Positions 1 through 11,048 of a stretch of 64,000 nt of DNA are shown here, one piece after another. Where the stretch lies: positions 5,248,001-5,312,000 of the forward strand of contig NC_068556.1 of the NCBI RefSeq assembly GCF_022201045.2, read 5' to 3'. Numbering within the stretch: position 1 is the stretch's first letter; each line of letters begins with the position of its first letter. The position numbers and the translations under genes are program-made. The DNA is from Citrus sinensis. Its lineage: Eukaryota > Streptophyta > Magnoliopsida > Sapindales > Rutaceae. Under the pieces are notes generated by a model. It saw only the letters and a list, made by a program, of their open reading frames with translations, searched no databases and was not told where the DNA came from.

Positions 1-2065
1 TATTGGATTAAATTGTAGGGTAGGACTTAGTGAAAAGGCTTTGATTGGTTTTGTTGAAATGAAAGAGGATGGGGTTTCACCAGATAATTTTGTTTTGCCC
101 AATGTGTTAAAGGCTTGTGGTGCTTTGGGGTGGGTTGGATTTGGGAGAGCGGTTCATGGATATGTGTTGAAAGTGGGTTTTGATGGGTGTGTCTTTGTTG
201 CAAGTAGTTTGATAGATATGTATGGCAAATGTGGGGATTTGGAAGAGGCAAGGAAGGTTTTTGATGGTATGATTGCGAGGAATGTGGTTGCTTGGAATTC
301 AATGATTGTGGGTTACGTCCAAAATGGGTTGAATGAGGAAGCAATCAGGGTGTTTTACGAGATGACACTGGAAGGTGTTGAGCCTACTCGAGTTTCTGTA
401 ACAAGTCTTTTATCGGCTTCAGCCAATTTAGATGCACTTGACGAGGGTAAGCAGGCACATGCTGTTGCAGTTATAAATGGTATGGAATTAGATAACGTTT
501 TAGGTAGTTCTATCATAAACTTTTATTCCAAGGTTGGTTTGCTCGAGGATGCTGAGGTAGTTTTTAGTAGAATGGTTGAGAGAGATATAGTGACATGGAA
601 TCTGCTCATTGCCAGTTATGTGCAAAGTGGACAGGTTGAGAAGGCACTCAATTCATGTCGTCTTATGAGATCTGAATATCTGAGATTCGACTGTGTGACT
701 TTAGCATCCATATTGGCAGCAGCAGCTGATACAAGAAATATAAAACTTGGTAAAGAGGGGCACTGTTATTGTATTAGAAACAACTTTCAGTCTGATGTGG
801 TTGTTGCAAGTAGCATTGTAGATATGTATGCCAAATGTGAGAGAATTGACAATGCAAAACAGGTTTTTAACTCCATCATACTTAGAGATGTAGTGTTGTG
901 GAATACGCTATTGGCAGCTTATGCAGACTTGGGGCGTAGTGGTGAGGCCTCGAGATTGTTCTATCAGATGCAGTTAGAGGGCATATCACCAAATATAATA
1001 TCATGGAATTCTGTGATTTTGGGATTCCTTAGAAATGGCCAGATGAATGAGGCTAAGGATATGTTCTTGCAAATGCAGTCTCTTGGTGTCCAACCAAACT
1101 TAATCACTTGGACAACTCTTATTTCTGGGCTGACTCAGAACAGTTGTGGAAATGAGGCAATTCTGTTTTTCCAGGAAATGCTAGAAACTGGGATTAAACC
1201 CAGTACCACTACCATCACTTGTGCACTCTCAGCTTGCACCGATGTAGCATCTTTACGGAATGGAAGGGCCATTCATGGGTATCTCATTAGGCATGATCTT
1301 TGCTTGCTGACTCCAATTGTTACTTCTCTAGTGGACATGTATGCTAAATGTGGAAACATACATCAAGCAAAGAGGGTGTTTGATATTAGCCCAAGTAAGG
1401 AATTGCCTGTTTATAATGCAATGATATCTGGTTATGCAATGCATGGTCTAGCCGTAGAAGCTCTGGCATTATTTAAGAATTTGCAGCAGAAAGGTATAGA
1501 CCCAGATAGCATAACCTTTACTAATATCTTGAATGCATGCAGCCATGCTGGGCTGGTAAATGAAGGTTTGGAGCTTTTTGTTGGCATGTTCTCTGATCAC
1601 CAGGTCAAGCCAAGTATGGAGCATTTTGGATGTGTGGTTAATCTTCTTTCTCGGTGTGGTAACCTGGATGAAGCATTAAGGGTCATTCTCACAATGCCAT
1701 GTGATCCAGATGCACATATAATAGGATCACTGCTTAGCACTTGTGTTAAAAGCAATGAGACTGAGCTAGCAGAATACATATCTGAACATCTATTACAATT
1801 GGAACCAGATAATCCAGGAAACTATGTGGCACTGTCAAACGCATATGCAGCATCTGGAAGGTGGAATGAGGTTTCACAAGTGAGAGACATAATGAAAGAA
1901 AAGGGCTTGAGGAAGAATCCTGGATGCAGCTGGATTCAAATTGGAGAAGAACTTCATGTATTTGTTGCCTGCGATAGATCACATCCAAAAACAGAGGAAA
2001 TTTATGCAACATTGGCTTTATTGGGAATGCATGTACGTTTGGTTTCTAAAGTTTTCTGCTCTTGA
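1..2065 (+). CDS. CRR21: CRR21-like PPR protein (E class), 5' end outside window
   Basis: The frame is open from base 2, so the N-terminus lies upstream; about 687 residues are visible, ending at a TGA. The protein is a run of pentatricopeptide repeats of the P-L-S type, with motifs such as DMYAKCG, VVAWNSMIVGYVQNG and VTWNLLIASYVQSG, followed by the E-type end (GNYVALSNAYAASGRW, then CSWIQIG and a short tail). No DYW deaminase domain follows. The order of repeats and many segments match Arabidopsis CRR21 (At5g55740) as I recall it. CRR21 is a plastid protein needed for C-to-U editing of the ndhD transcript (site 4), hence for NDH complex function. There is no intron in the visible part, as is usual for PPR genes. 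Identification is by family resemblance; the RNA target is inferred from the orthologue. Confidence 0.88.
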   Translation, partial: IGLNCRVGLSEKALIGFVEMKEDGVSPDNFVLPNVLKACGALGWVGFGRAVHGYVLKVGFDGCVFVASSLIDMYGKCGDLEEARKVFDGMIARNVVAWNSMIVGYVQNGLNEEAIRVFYEMTLEGVEPTRVSVTSLLSASANLDALDEGKQAHAVAVINGMELDNVLGSSIINFYSKVGLLEDAEVVFSRMVERDIVTWNLLIASYVQSGQVEKALNSCRLMRSEYLRFDCVTLASILAAAADTRNIKLGKEGHCYCIRNNFQSDVVVASSIVDMYAKCERIDNAKQVFNSIILRDVVLWNTLLAAYADLGRSGEASRLFYQMQLEGISPNIISWNSVILGFLRNGQMNEAKDMFLQMQSLGVQPNLITWTTLISGLTQNSCGNEAILFFQEMLETGIKPSTTTITCALSACTDVASLRNGRAIHGYLIRHDLCLLTPIVTSLVDMYAKCGNIHQAKRVFDISPSKELPVYNAMISGYAMHGLAVEALALFKNLQQKGIDPDSITFTNILNACSHAGLVNEGLELFVGMFSDHQVKPSMEHFGCVVNLLSRCGNLDEALRVILTMPCDPDAHIIGSLLSTCVKSNETELAEYISEHLLQLEPDNPGNYVALSNAYAASGRWNEVSQVRDIMKEKGLRKNPGCSWIQIGEELHVFVACDRSHPKTEEIYATLALLGMHVRLVSKVFCS

Positions 2066-3587
2066 GCACGGCATTTTTCATATGCACTGATGTGAAGAAT
2101 TTTTGAGAGCTCCAACAGATGAGCATGCTGTCTTTGTAAAAAGACTACAGAGTGCAGACAACTCAAGGGAACTGCACCATAAAGGATTAACATTTTGTTT
2201 GTCATATTGACTACCTGAATATGAAACCAAGCTCTGATAAAGGAAAAATCCAATTTAAGATAGATTTGGAAGGATAAGAGGAGAAAGTTAAAAGCTAACT
2301 ATGGTGAGATCATCTTGCAATCTTCTGGCATTACTCATGACTGTAACCTTCATTTGAGAAGCTGGAAGCAAAGACTGTAATAGTTGGATTAAATGGCAGG
2401 AGCTGTCCCACTCTATCCAGACTGTGCTTTCCCTGAGTTTGAATTAAACAACGGCCATCAGTCTTTCTTGCTGCGACATTCCCAGACACTATTTTGTTGT
2501 CAGTGATCCACAAAAGCATAACTATTAACCAGGAACAAATATGTTGTCCTCGAAGTATGCATTCAAAATGATACTCAATGCTACAGTCGTACATAACTGA
2601 AAATAGTGCTCCAGAAATTTTGAATATATCAAGTACTCTTTGCCGCCGCTGCGCTTTGTTTCCATTATGTTATGCTGCTGGCTGCTTGTTTTCTAGTTTG
2701 TTCTCCACCCTTTTTGTAACGGATAAAATTGCCCATTCATCCAAAGACAGATAACAAAAGTTTCAAGGCTTTTTCCTAGCCTATAGACGACTAATTTGAT
2801 ATGCTAAAATTTCTCATCATTTAAATTGGATTCCTTTGCCTACTGAACTGAATACACATTTCATGGTTATTTACTTAACTAATAATCTACAGATTGGTTC
2901 ATAAATATCATCAGAACTTTCAATCAACTTTAGAGAATATAATACCAGGGTATACGATAGCTGTTCAATCTATATGGATTTGCGTTGCTGTTACAAAATA
3001 CTTTGTTTCAGATGCAGAATACCTCTCCAAGTTCTTACCGACAAACAAGAAGAAGAAGTAATATGCTGGAATCAGTCGGTTCTCAGAAGTTGGAGCCCAA
3101 AAATTCAGTTGTATTTTTAATCAAAGGATTACAAAACCGAACACATCATCATAATTTTCAGGTATCTAACTGAAGTTCTGTTCTCCTTTTTCAATTTACC
3201 TCGCATAATTTTACTTTTTTGCATAAGGGAAAAGTATATATAATGTGGATAATAATTTATGGGGACCCTATTAATTTATTATTGTAGTTGTGGTTGTTGT
3301 TATAAGAGAATAGTTGGAGATCTACAAGTCATGAAATAAACCATCTTTTCAGCCATACGCACTGGCAATGTATGTGATCAGTTCAATCATATCTGTCAAC
3401 TGTTCTTAGAAATTCATTTTAAAGTTGGACCAAGCTATAAATTGCTGGAACAAGAAAAAAAAAAAACTCAATAAAATGAGGATGATGACATTTAGCGAAC
3501 AAAACTAACTTTTATCCTGTTTTGTGGAAATTATCTGATATAGGACAACCAAAGGTACCCAATTTTATTGAGAAATAATTATTTAAG
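2066..3587. other. 3' flank of the PPR gene, no supported gene
   Basis: AT-rich sequence between the PPR stop codon and the retrotransposon target site. It probably includes the PPR 3' UTR. A 62-codon open stretch at 2985-3173 begins near an acceptor-like ttgtttcag and ends near an ...ttttcag/gtatct context. It resembles no family I know and is not called as a gene. Confidence 0.5.
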
Positions 3588-3592
3588 ACAAG
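3588..3592. repeat. Target site duplication (acaag), left copy
   Basis: The five bases acaag directly before the left LTR reappear at 14610-14614 directly after the right LTR. A 5-bp duplication is the normal size for Ty3/gypsy integrase, and it fixes both ends of the element. Confidence 0.93.
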
Positions 3593-4444
3593 TGTTGATG
3601 CGAGATTCCGGTTCTCCTCGTTCTACGACCAGGATCTCTGCTCGATCAACTTCCCCACGACCAGGAGGTCTCCTAGTAATGCTTCTTCTCCAGATATCCC
3701 TGCACACACAGACAAGTCAGAGTACGCCGGTTGTTCTCCCGGCGCAAACCCTCCGACGCTCAAGTCAGATATCAAGGTTCGGGGAACGCTTGCCACAGGT
3801 CTTATGGCTTTTTCGTGATTTTTTTCTTTTATCTCAAAAATGCTAACCCTTTTACCTTCGTTGGCTACCTTTTTATAGGCTTCCTCTGAATCCCAGTTTT
3901 TTGCTTTTTTCGAGACGGTCTGGGGCTCTGACTGCTGCGTTATGGGCAAACGTGGGATCTTGCGTGTTACGCCATGGTTCAGGGGAAAGCGTGGCTGTCG
4001 TGGTTCTGTGAGATCTTGCGTGTTACGCCACGGTTCAGGGGAAAGCGTGGCTGTCGTGGTTCTGCGAGATCTTGCGTGTTACGCCACGGTTCAGGGGAAA
4101 GCGTGGCTGTCGTGGTTCTGTGAGATCTTGCGTGTTACGCCACGGCTCAGGGGAAAGCGTGGCTGTCGTGCCTAGATTCTCGGGCTGGAGAGTATGTCTT
4201 GCCAACTGCCGTCGACCGGGTCTCCTCGCCTATCGACCTCTAGCCGGAATGGCCGTATGCCTCTTATAGGAAATTGGCCTCGCGGATGACAACATCGTGG
4301 ACGAGCAGGATATTTCTGCTCCTGTTCTTCTGCGCACCAGGCTTTTACGGAACACACCGGTTCGCAGAACTCTGCCATCAGATATCTGCTCGTCATTCCT
4401 GGTCTCGTCGACATATTTATCCCAAACAGTATCTCTCCCAAACA
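3593..4444 (-). repeat. 3' LTR of the retrotransposon
   Basis: Same length as the LTR at 13758-14609 and aligned to it at a constant offset of 10,165, with no insertion or deletion. Plus-strand ends are TGTTGATG and CCAAACA. The six differences seen are all transitions, three of them CG versus TG. Contains the TATA-like block (3868-3877) and the four-copy 56-bp repeat seen in the other LTR. Confidence 0.95.
3956..4172. repeat. 56-bp tandem repeat inside the 3' LTR, four copies
   Basis: Units starting gatcttgcgtgttacgcca begin at 3956, 4012, 4068 and 4124, exactly 56 bp apart; the last is shortened. Copies differ by single transitions. The repeat is at the same place in the other LTR, so it predates insertion. 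Confidence 0.93.
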
Positions 4445-4456
4445 CCAGTCCCCCAG
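4445..4456 (-). other. Polypurine tract
   Basis: On the minus strand the bases next to the 3' LTR read CTGGGGGACTGG, immediately followed by the LTR start TGTTTGGGAG. A G-rich run ending at the LTR border is where plus-strand DNA synthesis is primed. This form is common in plant gypsy elements. Confidence 0.75.
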
Positions 4457-4906
4457 TTTCTGGTGTTGGGTAATGTAGTGGACCAGCAGTGGAAACTCGA
4501 CAGTACTCGCTCGCGTGGGATTGGAAAAGGCTGCCAAGAGTCATGTCGCATTTAATTGCGGACGAGGTGACGTGGCAGAAATCCCCCCCTCCATTTGAAT
4601 TTCAAACCGACGGTTATGAGGCCCTCGGGATTCGGCGCAGTTATATGCTGGCAACCCAAGAGTCCGTCCTCATTTGGAAAGCCAAATCCTCTCGAACGGC
4701 ATATTCACCATTCACTCCGTCTCCGTCTCCGTCTCTGTTTCTCCGGCAAAGAAGTTCCGGCACGAAGCCCCCATCCTTGCCTTTCTCCGATTGAAGCAGT
4801 ACTTCAGGTATTACTTCTCTCTCCTCGGTCTCGGATAGTTTGTAGATAACTTCTTTTTTCTTTCGTTTGGGTAGTAGTTGGTGGTGTTGTGGTTAGAGTT
4901 TAGGGA

Positions 4907-6964
4907 ATGTCGAAAGGCAAAGAGAAGGTCATTGAGGTTGATGACGACGAGTTGGACTTCCTGCCTAGTCTGCTCACCGATCCCGCCTTTGACCCCGAGA
5001 TCCCCTTAGAGCCTATTAGGTCTAGTGTCAGGACTAGTGCTAGGAGCATGTCTCCCCAAACGACCTCTACGAGCGGGAGTAATGGTGAGGATGGATCTTC
5101 TGGCTCCGAGGATACTTTGAGTGAGGGTCGAGGAGATGATTCTGGTGAGGCGTCCCCATCAGGAGCGCCGCGACCAGAGGGGAGGAGTACAATAGGAGGT
5201 AGAGCCCTATCGCGGGATTACGCTATTGATTACATGACGTGCACGACCACGTTTGATGAGCTCGAGGACCTCCGGCTGAGGTATAGCATTCCTGGCGAGA
5301 TACCTCTCAAGGTCCCGGGAAAGAAGGATGCTCCCAGCCGGCCTCGTAGGGGATATGTTACCCTGTATCTGGACAGCTTTAAGTACGGGCTGAGGTGTCC
5401 CTTGCAACCTTACTTTGCCCGGATACTTAACGGGCTAAATCTAGCTCCTGGTCAGCTGAATCCCAATGGGTGGAGAGTGCTCTCTTGTCTGTTCATATTG
5501 TGGGACAGATGTTGCCAAAGCGAGCCCACGGTTGATGAGGTGAAGCACCTGTACCAGCTAAAGAGCAGCCCCAAAGATGCCGGCTGGTACTACTTCCAAT
5601 CTAGCACCAAGAGCAGGAAACCTATAACCGACCTCCCTACTGGTGGTGGTGGGAATTGGAAGAGAAAGTTCTTTTTTGCTGGGGGTCCTTGGGGTCAGGT
5701 CGCACAAATGGACGGGAAAGATTATCGGGTCCCACCCCGTTTCACGGTCCCAGGTTGCCTGCTCGCTTCAGATGCCTTGTATCCATAATTGTTCTTGTCT
5801 TATTGGCTTGTTTCTAACCAAGTGTCTGTTTGTGTTGTAGTTTCTTGGGGCGTTCATTTCCCACTCCGACCTGGCCAGCTCAAACGGGTTGAGGCTGTGC
5901 TAGTCAATTCCTGCTCGAGCCGGGAACTGTTAACCACATACAACTTGCTCGAGTCTCGCTTGATACTTCCTGGCCATAGGATGGAGGACGCTGTGATTGG
6001 GGCTCTAACCCGAAAACGTTCTCGACCTCCAACCACGAAGAGGGACGAGAGTAAGGATGCCCCTACCGCAAAGCGGGCCAACATCGTGCAGCAGGCCCCA
6101 CCCTTGAAGATTTTACCTCCGGCTCCTGTAAAAGTCGGGGAAGCTAGTGGAGTAGCCACAGATCCTGCTACCTCTTTTCCTCCTGTCGGGCCTCGATCTC
6201 GCTTACCTGACAGCCGACCAGAACATCTGGTCCCTTACCTCAATGAGTTAACTAAATCCGTGAGCAAGAAGGACCTGGAGGACTTTGACGGCCGCACCTT
6301 GGGTGAGCTGGTGGGGGCCATGCAGCATAGCGCTTTCCACCTCAGCTGTATGACCACCTATTACAAGGCTAAGGTTGGCCGCTACGACCGGAAGATGAAG
6401 GAGGATATTCAATCGGCGACGAGCAGAGCTGACGTTGCCGAGAAGAAAGCAGGGGAGCTGAATCTCGAGAATCTGAAGCTGATAGAGCAAGAATCACTTG
6501 CTCAAGCAAAAGCCATTACCTTCGAGGAGGAGCTTACCAAGGTCAAGGAGGATCTGCAAAGGCAGAAGGCTATGTATGAGGCTCAGCTCGAATCTCTCCG
6601 TGACTCCCACCGAGCTCAGGTCGAGAACTTGGAGAGGGAGGCCGACAACCAGTACGACCAGGGACTTCGACATTCCTATCGTTGCATCATGGCCGTCCTC
6701 GGGAAGCAACACCCTGACCTGAAGATGGATGACCTTGCAGCTGGTGTCGCTCGGCATATGGATGAGGAGGCGGCTAAGGAAGATGCCGAGGGGGTAGAGC
6801 CGATCGTGATTGAGGAGGAAAACTCTCCTCCTCGTGCAGTCCCTGCTGAAGTTGGCGAGGCGGGCCCCCCCCCGGACGCAACTGGCGATCCCCCCCCCCC
6901 CCCCGCACCTGAGGAGGTCCAGCCAACCGATGCTGCTCGGCTCACTGATCCGCCGTCTTTTTGA
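4907..6964 (+). CDS. Antisense extra gene of the retrotransposon, gypsy-type putative transposase_28-like protein, spliced
   Basis: A plus-strand gene inside the minus-strand element. Best model: exons 4907-5753 and 5841-6964, joined in frame to 656 residues. The intron is 87 bp, with CAG/GTTGCC donor, a CTAAC branch-like site about 25 bases before the acceptor, and TTGTGTTGTAG acceptor. Read unspliced, the frame meets TAA at 5786-5788. The N-terminus is acidic and serine-rich. Residues about 105-290 resemble the 'putative gypsy type transposon' family (PF04195), with the segment LRLRYSIPGEIPLKVPG. A basic, NLS-like stretch (RKRSRPPTTKR) lies near residue 340. Residues about 455-550 form a heptad-rich coiled coil, followed by a proline-rich acidic tail. 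Such antisense ORFs are known in Tat/Retand elements, and their function is not established. No nonsense change is seen if the intron is real. Confidence 0.72.
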
Positions 6965-7031
6965 TATATTTCTTTTATTGTAATGGACAATGTTCATGAA
7001 GATTATCCCCTCTGTTAATCATTAACAAATT

Positions 7032-7037
7032 AATAAA
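7032..7037 (+). terminator. AATAAA poly(A) signal of the antisense gene
   Basis: AATAAA lies 68 bases after the TGA of the antisense gene, in a short AT-rich window within an otherwise GC-balanced element. Position and context fit a near-upstream polyadenylation element; transcript ends are not known. Confidence 0.45.
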
Positions 7038-7196
7038 AATATTTTTTGATTACTTTCTTGTGTTGTAATTATGAATTAATTTTCGTTTGAGAATCTGCTT
7101 GTCTTTGTCTAGACGAGCAGGTTCCGGCTTGGCTCATGGTTTTGCCGCATGCCTTTGAAGATTTTTCAATGCCTGGGATTCGGTTTGCCTTCGCGC

Positions 7197-7891
7197 GGTC
7201 GAGCAGATCCTGGCACGCTTGGCTTCGATCTCGCCATAAGACAGGCTTTGAGACTTGGCGAGCCTTTGCATGCCTTGGGAATTTCTTCGAATGTTTTGGA
7301 GTCTGCTCGCCTTCTCGTGGTCGAGCAGATCCTGGCACGCTTGGCTTCTGTCTCGCCATAAGACAGGCTTTGAGACTTGGCGAGCCTTTGCATGCCTTGG
7401 GAATTTCTTCGAATGTTTTGGAGTCTGCTCGCCTTCTCGTGGTCGAGCAGATCCTGGCATGCTTGGCTTCTGTCTCGCCATAAGACAGGCTTTGAGACTT
7501 GGCGAGCCTTTGCATGCCTTGGGAATTTCTTCGAATGTTTTGGAGTCTGCTCGCCTTCTCGTGGTCGAGCAGATCCTGGCATGCTTGGCTTCTGTCTCGC
7601 CATAAGACATGCTTTGAGACTTGGCGAGCCTTTGCATGCCTTGGGAATTTCTTCGAATGTTTTGGAGTCTGCTCGCCTTCTCGTGGTCGAGCAGATCCTG
7701 GCATGCTTGGCTTCTGTCTCGCCATAAGACATGCTTTGAGACTTGGCGAGCCTTTGCATGCCTTGGGAATTTCTTCGAATGTTTTGGAGTCTGCTCGCCT
7801 TCTCGTGGTCGAGCAGATCCTGGCATGCTTGGCTTCTGTCTCGCCATAAGACAGGCTTTGAGACTTTGTCGAGCCTTTGCATGCCTTGGAT
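7197..7891. repeat. 122-bp tandem array between convergent element genes
   Basis: Units starting ggtcgagcagatcctggca begin at 7197, 7319, 7441, 7563, 7685 and 7807, each 122 bp apart. The last is partial, and a degenerate unit precedes the first (about 7143-7196). The array sits between the end of pol (8034, minus) and the end of the antisense gene (6964, plus). Because 122 is not a multiple of three, long repetitive open frames appear on both strands; they are by-products. Copies are nearly identical, which points to recent expansion or homogenisation. Confidence 0.95.
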
Positions 7892-8033
7892 TTTTCTCGG
7901 TTTCGAGCGAATGAAATTCCGCGACGTTCCATTAATGGCAGGATTTGACTTACATGAAATTGTTCGGACATAAAGCGTGAAAGATAAACGATAATGAACA
8001 TGAGCGAAAATAGCTTTCAAATGTGAACAAGTC

Positions 8034-11000
8034 TTACTGGAAGTATTTCCGGAGGTGTGCTGCGTTCCATGGGCGTTTCACCTCGTGGCCGTCCGCGCGG
8101 ACCAGCTTGTAAACTCCGGGTCCCGCTATCTGCTTGACTCTATATGGCCCTTCCCAATTCGGTCCCAGCACTCCTTGAGTCGAATCTTTGGTGCTCTGAT
8201 TCACTCTTCTCAGTACCCAGTCTCCGACCCTGAATTGCCGTATGTTCACCTTCTGGTTATAATACCGAGCAACCCTTTGTTGGTAAGTGACTGATCGCTC
8301 GGCTGCTTGCTCCCTCCTTTCCGTTAGCAGATCAAGATTCAAACATATCTGCTCGTCGTTCTCCTGCTCATTGAAATGACCTGTCCGGTGTGTGGTCGTT
8401 TCTATCTCAGCCGGCACGACCGCTTCATGTCCGAAAGCCAAAGCGAACGGTGTCTCCCCAGTTGCGGTTTTGTGGGTTGTTCTGTATGCCCATAGCACAC
8501 CTGACAGCTCGTCAACCCAAGCACCCTTTTTTGCTCCGAGCCTGGTTTTCAGAAGCCTCTTGATGGTCTTGTTGGCTGCTTCTACTTGTCCATTCGATTG
8601 AGGGTGAGCAGGCGAGCAATACTTCAGCTCTATCCCGAGGTTCTGGCAGAAATCCCTGAAGCTGTGATTATCGAACTGCCTGCCATTATCCGTTACCAAG
8701 GCATAAGGGATCCCGTATCGACAGACCAGGTTTCTCCACACGAAGTCTGTTGTTTTCTTCTCTGTGATCCTGCTAAGGGCTTCCACCTCTATCCACTTCG
8801 TGAAGTAATCTATAGCAACTATTGCATGTGTTGCTGCTCCTCGTCCTTTTGGCAATGGGCCGATCAGATCAATTCCCCATTGAGCAAATGGCCAAGGGGA
8901 GGCCATGGAGGTGAGCTTCTCTGGTGGTTGGTTGGATAAATTTGCAAAACTCTGGCAGCTTGCACAACCCCTGGTCTTCTTTTGCACATCCTGGTGCATT
9001 GTCGGCCAGAAATATCTCTGCCTTAGAACCTTGTGGGCCAGGGACCTCCCGCCAGAATGATTTCCGCAAATTCCTTCATGTACTTCTCTCAGCACGTAAT
9101 CCGCGTCGTCCTCATCCAAACACCGAAGGAACGGTAGTGTATATCCTCGCCGATACAGTACCCCATCGATCATCGTGTATCTCGAGGCCTGGGCTCTAAT
9201 CTTCCGAGCTCGCAGCTTATCTGGTGGTAATACCCCATCTCTAAGGTATGAAACTATCGGGTCCCTCCACGAGCATTTTTGTTCTATCCGTAACACCCCC
9301 AAATTCTGCTCGATACTTGGGCTGGACTTCACCTCCAGAGGGACCGACTTTGGCATTTTTAGGTCGGCTACTGCTGCCATCCTCGCCAAAATGTCTGCTC
9401 GACTATTCTGCTCCCTGGGGATTTGTATCACCTCCACTGCCTCGAACTTCCCCATCATCTGCCTGACTATTTTCAGGTACTGTTCCATCTTCTCCTCTCT
9501 TGGTTGGAATCTTTCACTGACATGATTCGCAACCAGCTGGGAATCGGTTCTGATCTTAACTCTGTCTGCTTTCACGGCCTTAGCCAATTCCAGACCTGCT
9601 ATCAAGGCTTCATACTCTGCCTGGTTATTTGTGGCTGCAAATTCCAACTTTACAGCATAAGAGATCTCCTCCCCCTCTGGGCCTTCCAGGACAATCCCTG
9701 CTCCTGAACCCCGCTCCCCTGATGACCCATCCACAGACATCTGCCATACTTGAGTTTCGTCATTGCCTATAGTTGCATCTTGTTGATCTAAGCATACTTC
9801 GGGCTCTGTGAATTCAGCTACGAAATCGGCCATTGCCTGGGTCTTTATCGCCGCGCGGGGTTTATAGTCTATGTCGAACTCGCTCAGCTCCACAGCCCAC
9901 TTGACGAGCCGACCAGAGGCATCTGGCTTGTGCAGAGTTTGACGCAATGGCTGGTTTGTTATTACCGAGACCGGGAAGGCTTGAAAATATGGCCTCAACT
10001 TCCGAGCAGCAACCACAAGGGCAAGTGCCCATTTCTCCAACGGTGGGTATCTGGCCTCAGCGTCGAGCAGGGCCTTGCTGGTGTAGTATATCGGATACTG
10101 AACTCCTTCTTCCTCTCTCACCAGAACAGAACTGGCGGCCCGATCCGATACCGCCAAATACAGATACAACTTGTCCCCATCCCTCGGTGTGGACAGCAGC
10201 GGAGCTTGCTGTAAGTATTGCTTCAAGTTTCGGAAGGCTTCCTCGCATTCTGGGGTCCATTCTGTTTTCTTTCCCCTCCTTATCACTTGAAAGAATGGCT
10301 GACACTTATCTGTAGCCTTGGATATGAATCTGCTCAACGCCGCCAACCTCCCCGTGAGGCTCTGCATCTCCTTCAGGTTACGAGGAGACGTCATTTGCAC
10401 AATCGCCTGGATTTTCTCGGGATTTTCTTCAATCCCCCTATGGCTCACCATGAATCCCAGGAATTTCCCTGACTCGACCCCAAAAGCACACTTCTCCGGG
10501 TTGAGCTTCATCTTATACTTCCTCAAAAGCTCGAATGTCTCCTCGAGGTGTCTGACGTGTTCCTTCGGGATTTTGGACTTGGTAATCATGTCATCCACGT
10601 ACACCTCCATGGTTTTCCCGATCAACGGCTTAAAGACTTTGTTCACCAGCCTTTGATAGGTGGCCCCAGCATTCTTGAGACCGAATGGCATCACCCTGTA
10701 ACAGAACAAACCTTGGTTAGTGATGAAAGCCGTGCTCTCCTCATCCTGCTCGTACATGGGGATCTGGTTGTATCCCGAGAATGCGTCCATGAAGCTAGGC
10801 AGACCATGTCCAGCCGTTGAATCTACTAGCTGATCGATTCTTGGTAAAGGGAAGCTGTCTTTTGGGCACGCCTTGTTGAGGTCTGTGAAATCCACACACA
10901 TCCTCCACTTGCCGTTTGCCTTCTTTACCAGCACCACATTTGATATCCATTCTGGGTAACTGACTTCCCGAATGAACCCTGCTCTCAAGAGCTTCTCCAC

Positions 11001-11048
11001 CTCGTCATTTACAGCCTCATACCTCTCCTGGTTGAAGCACCTCCTCTT
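8034..11048 (-). pseudogene. pol: pol: reverse transcriptase, dual RNase H, integrase
   Basis: From the methionine at 11000 this stretch is 988 residues long and uninterrupted. It begins in the reverse transcriptase (motifs KWRMCVDFTDLNKACPKD, VMPFGLKNAGATY; catalytic YVDD at residues 134-137). A gypsy RNase H follows (about 278-385), then a second, archaeal-type RNase H (about 420-545, with VDGSS, NNQAEYEAL, RTDSQLV and ADILAR carrying the acidic residues). The integrase has an HHCC finger (H641, C679, C682), the DDE residues near 711, 771 and 807, and a GPY/F-like end without a chromodomain. It is in the same frame as gag and protease and is cut off from them by a TAG at 11049-11051, so it is classed as part of a broken polyprotein. 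The catalytic motifs themselves are intact. Confidence 0.92.

Noticed and set aside
5779..5840. A 62-bp intron (donor TT/GTATCC) in the antisense gene
   Set aside because: Joining at 5778 to 5841 shifts the frame and meets a stop soon after. The donor at 5754 keeps the frame.
7069..8020. Long repetitive open frames on both strands across the 122-bp array
   Set aside because: The period is not a multiple of three and the units lack stops, so every frame stays open. The translations are cyclic copies of the repeat with no domain.
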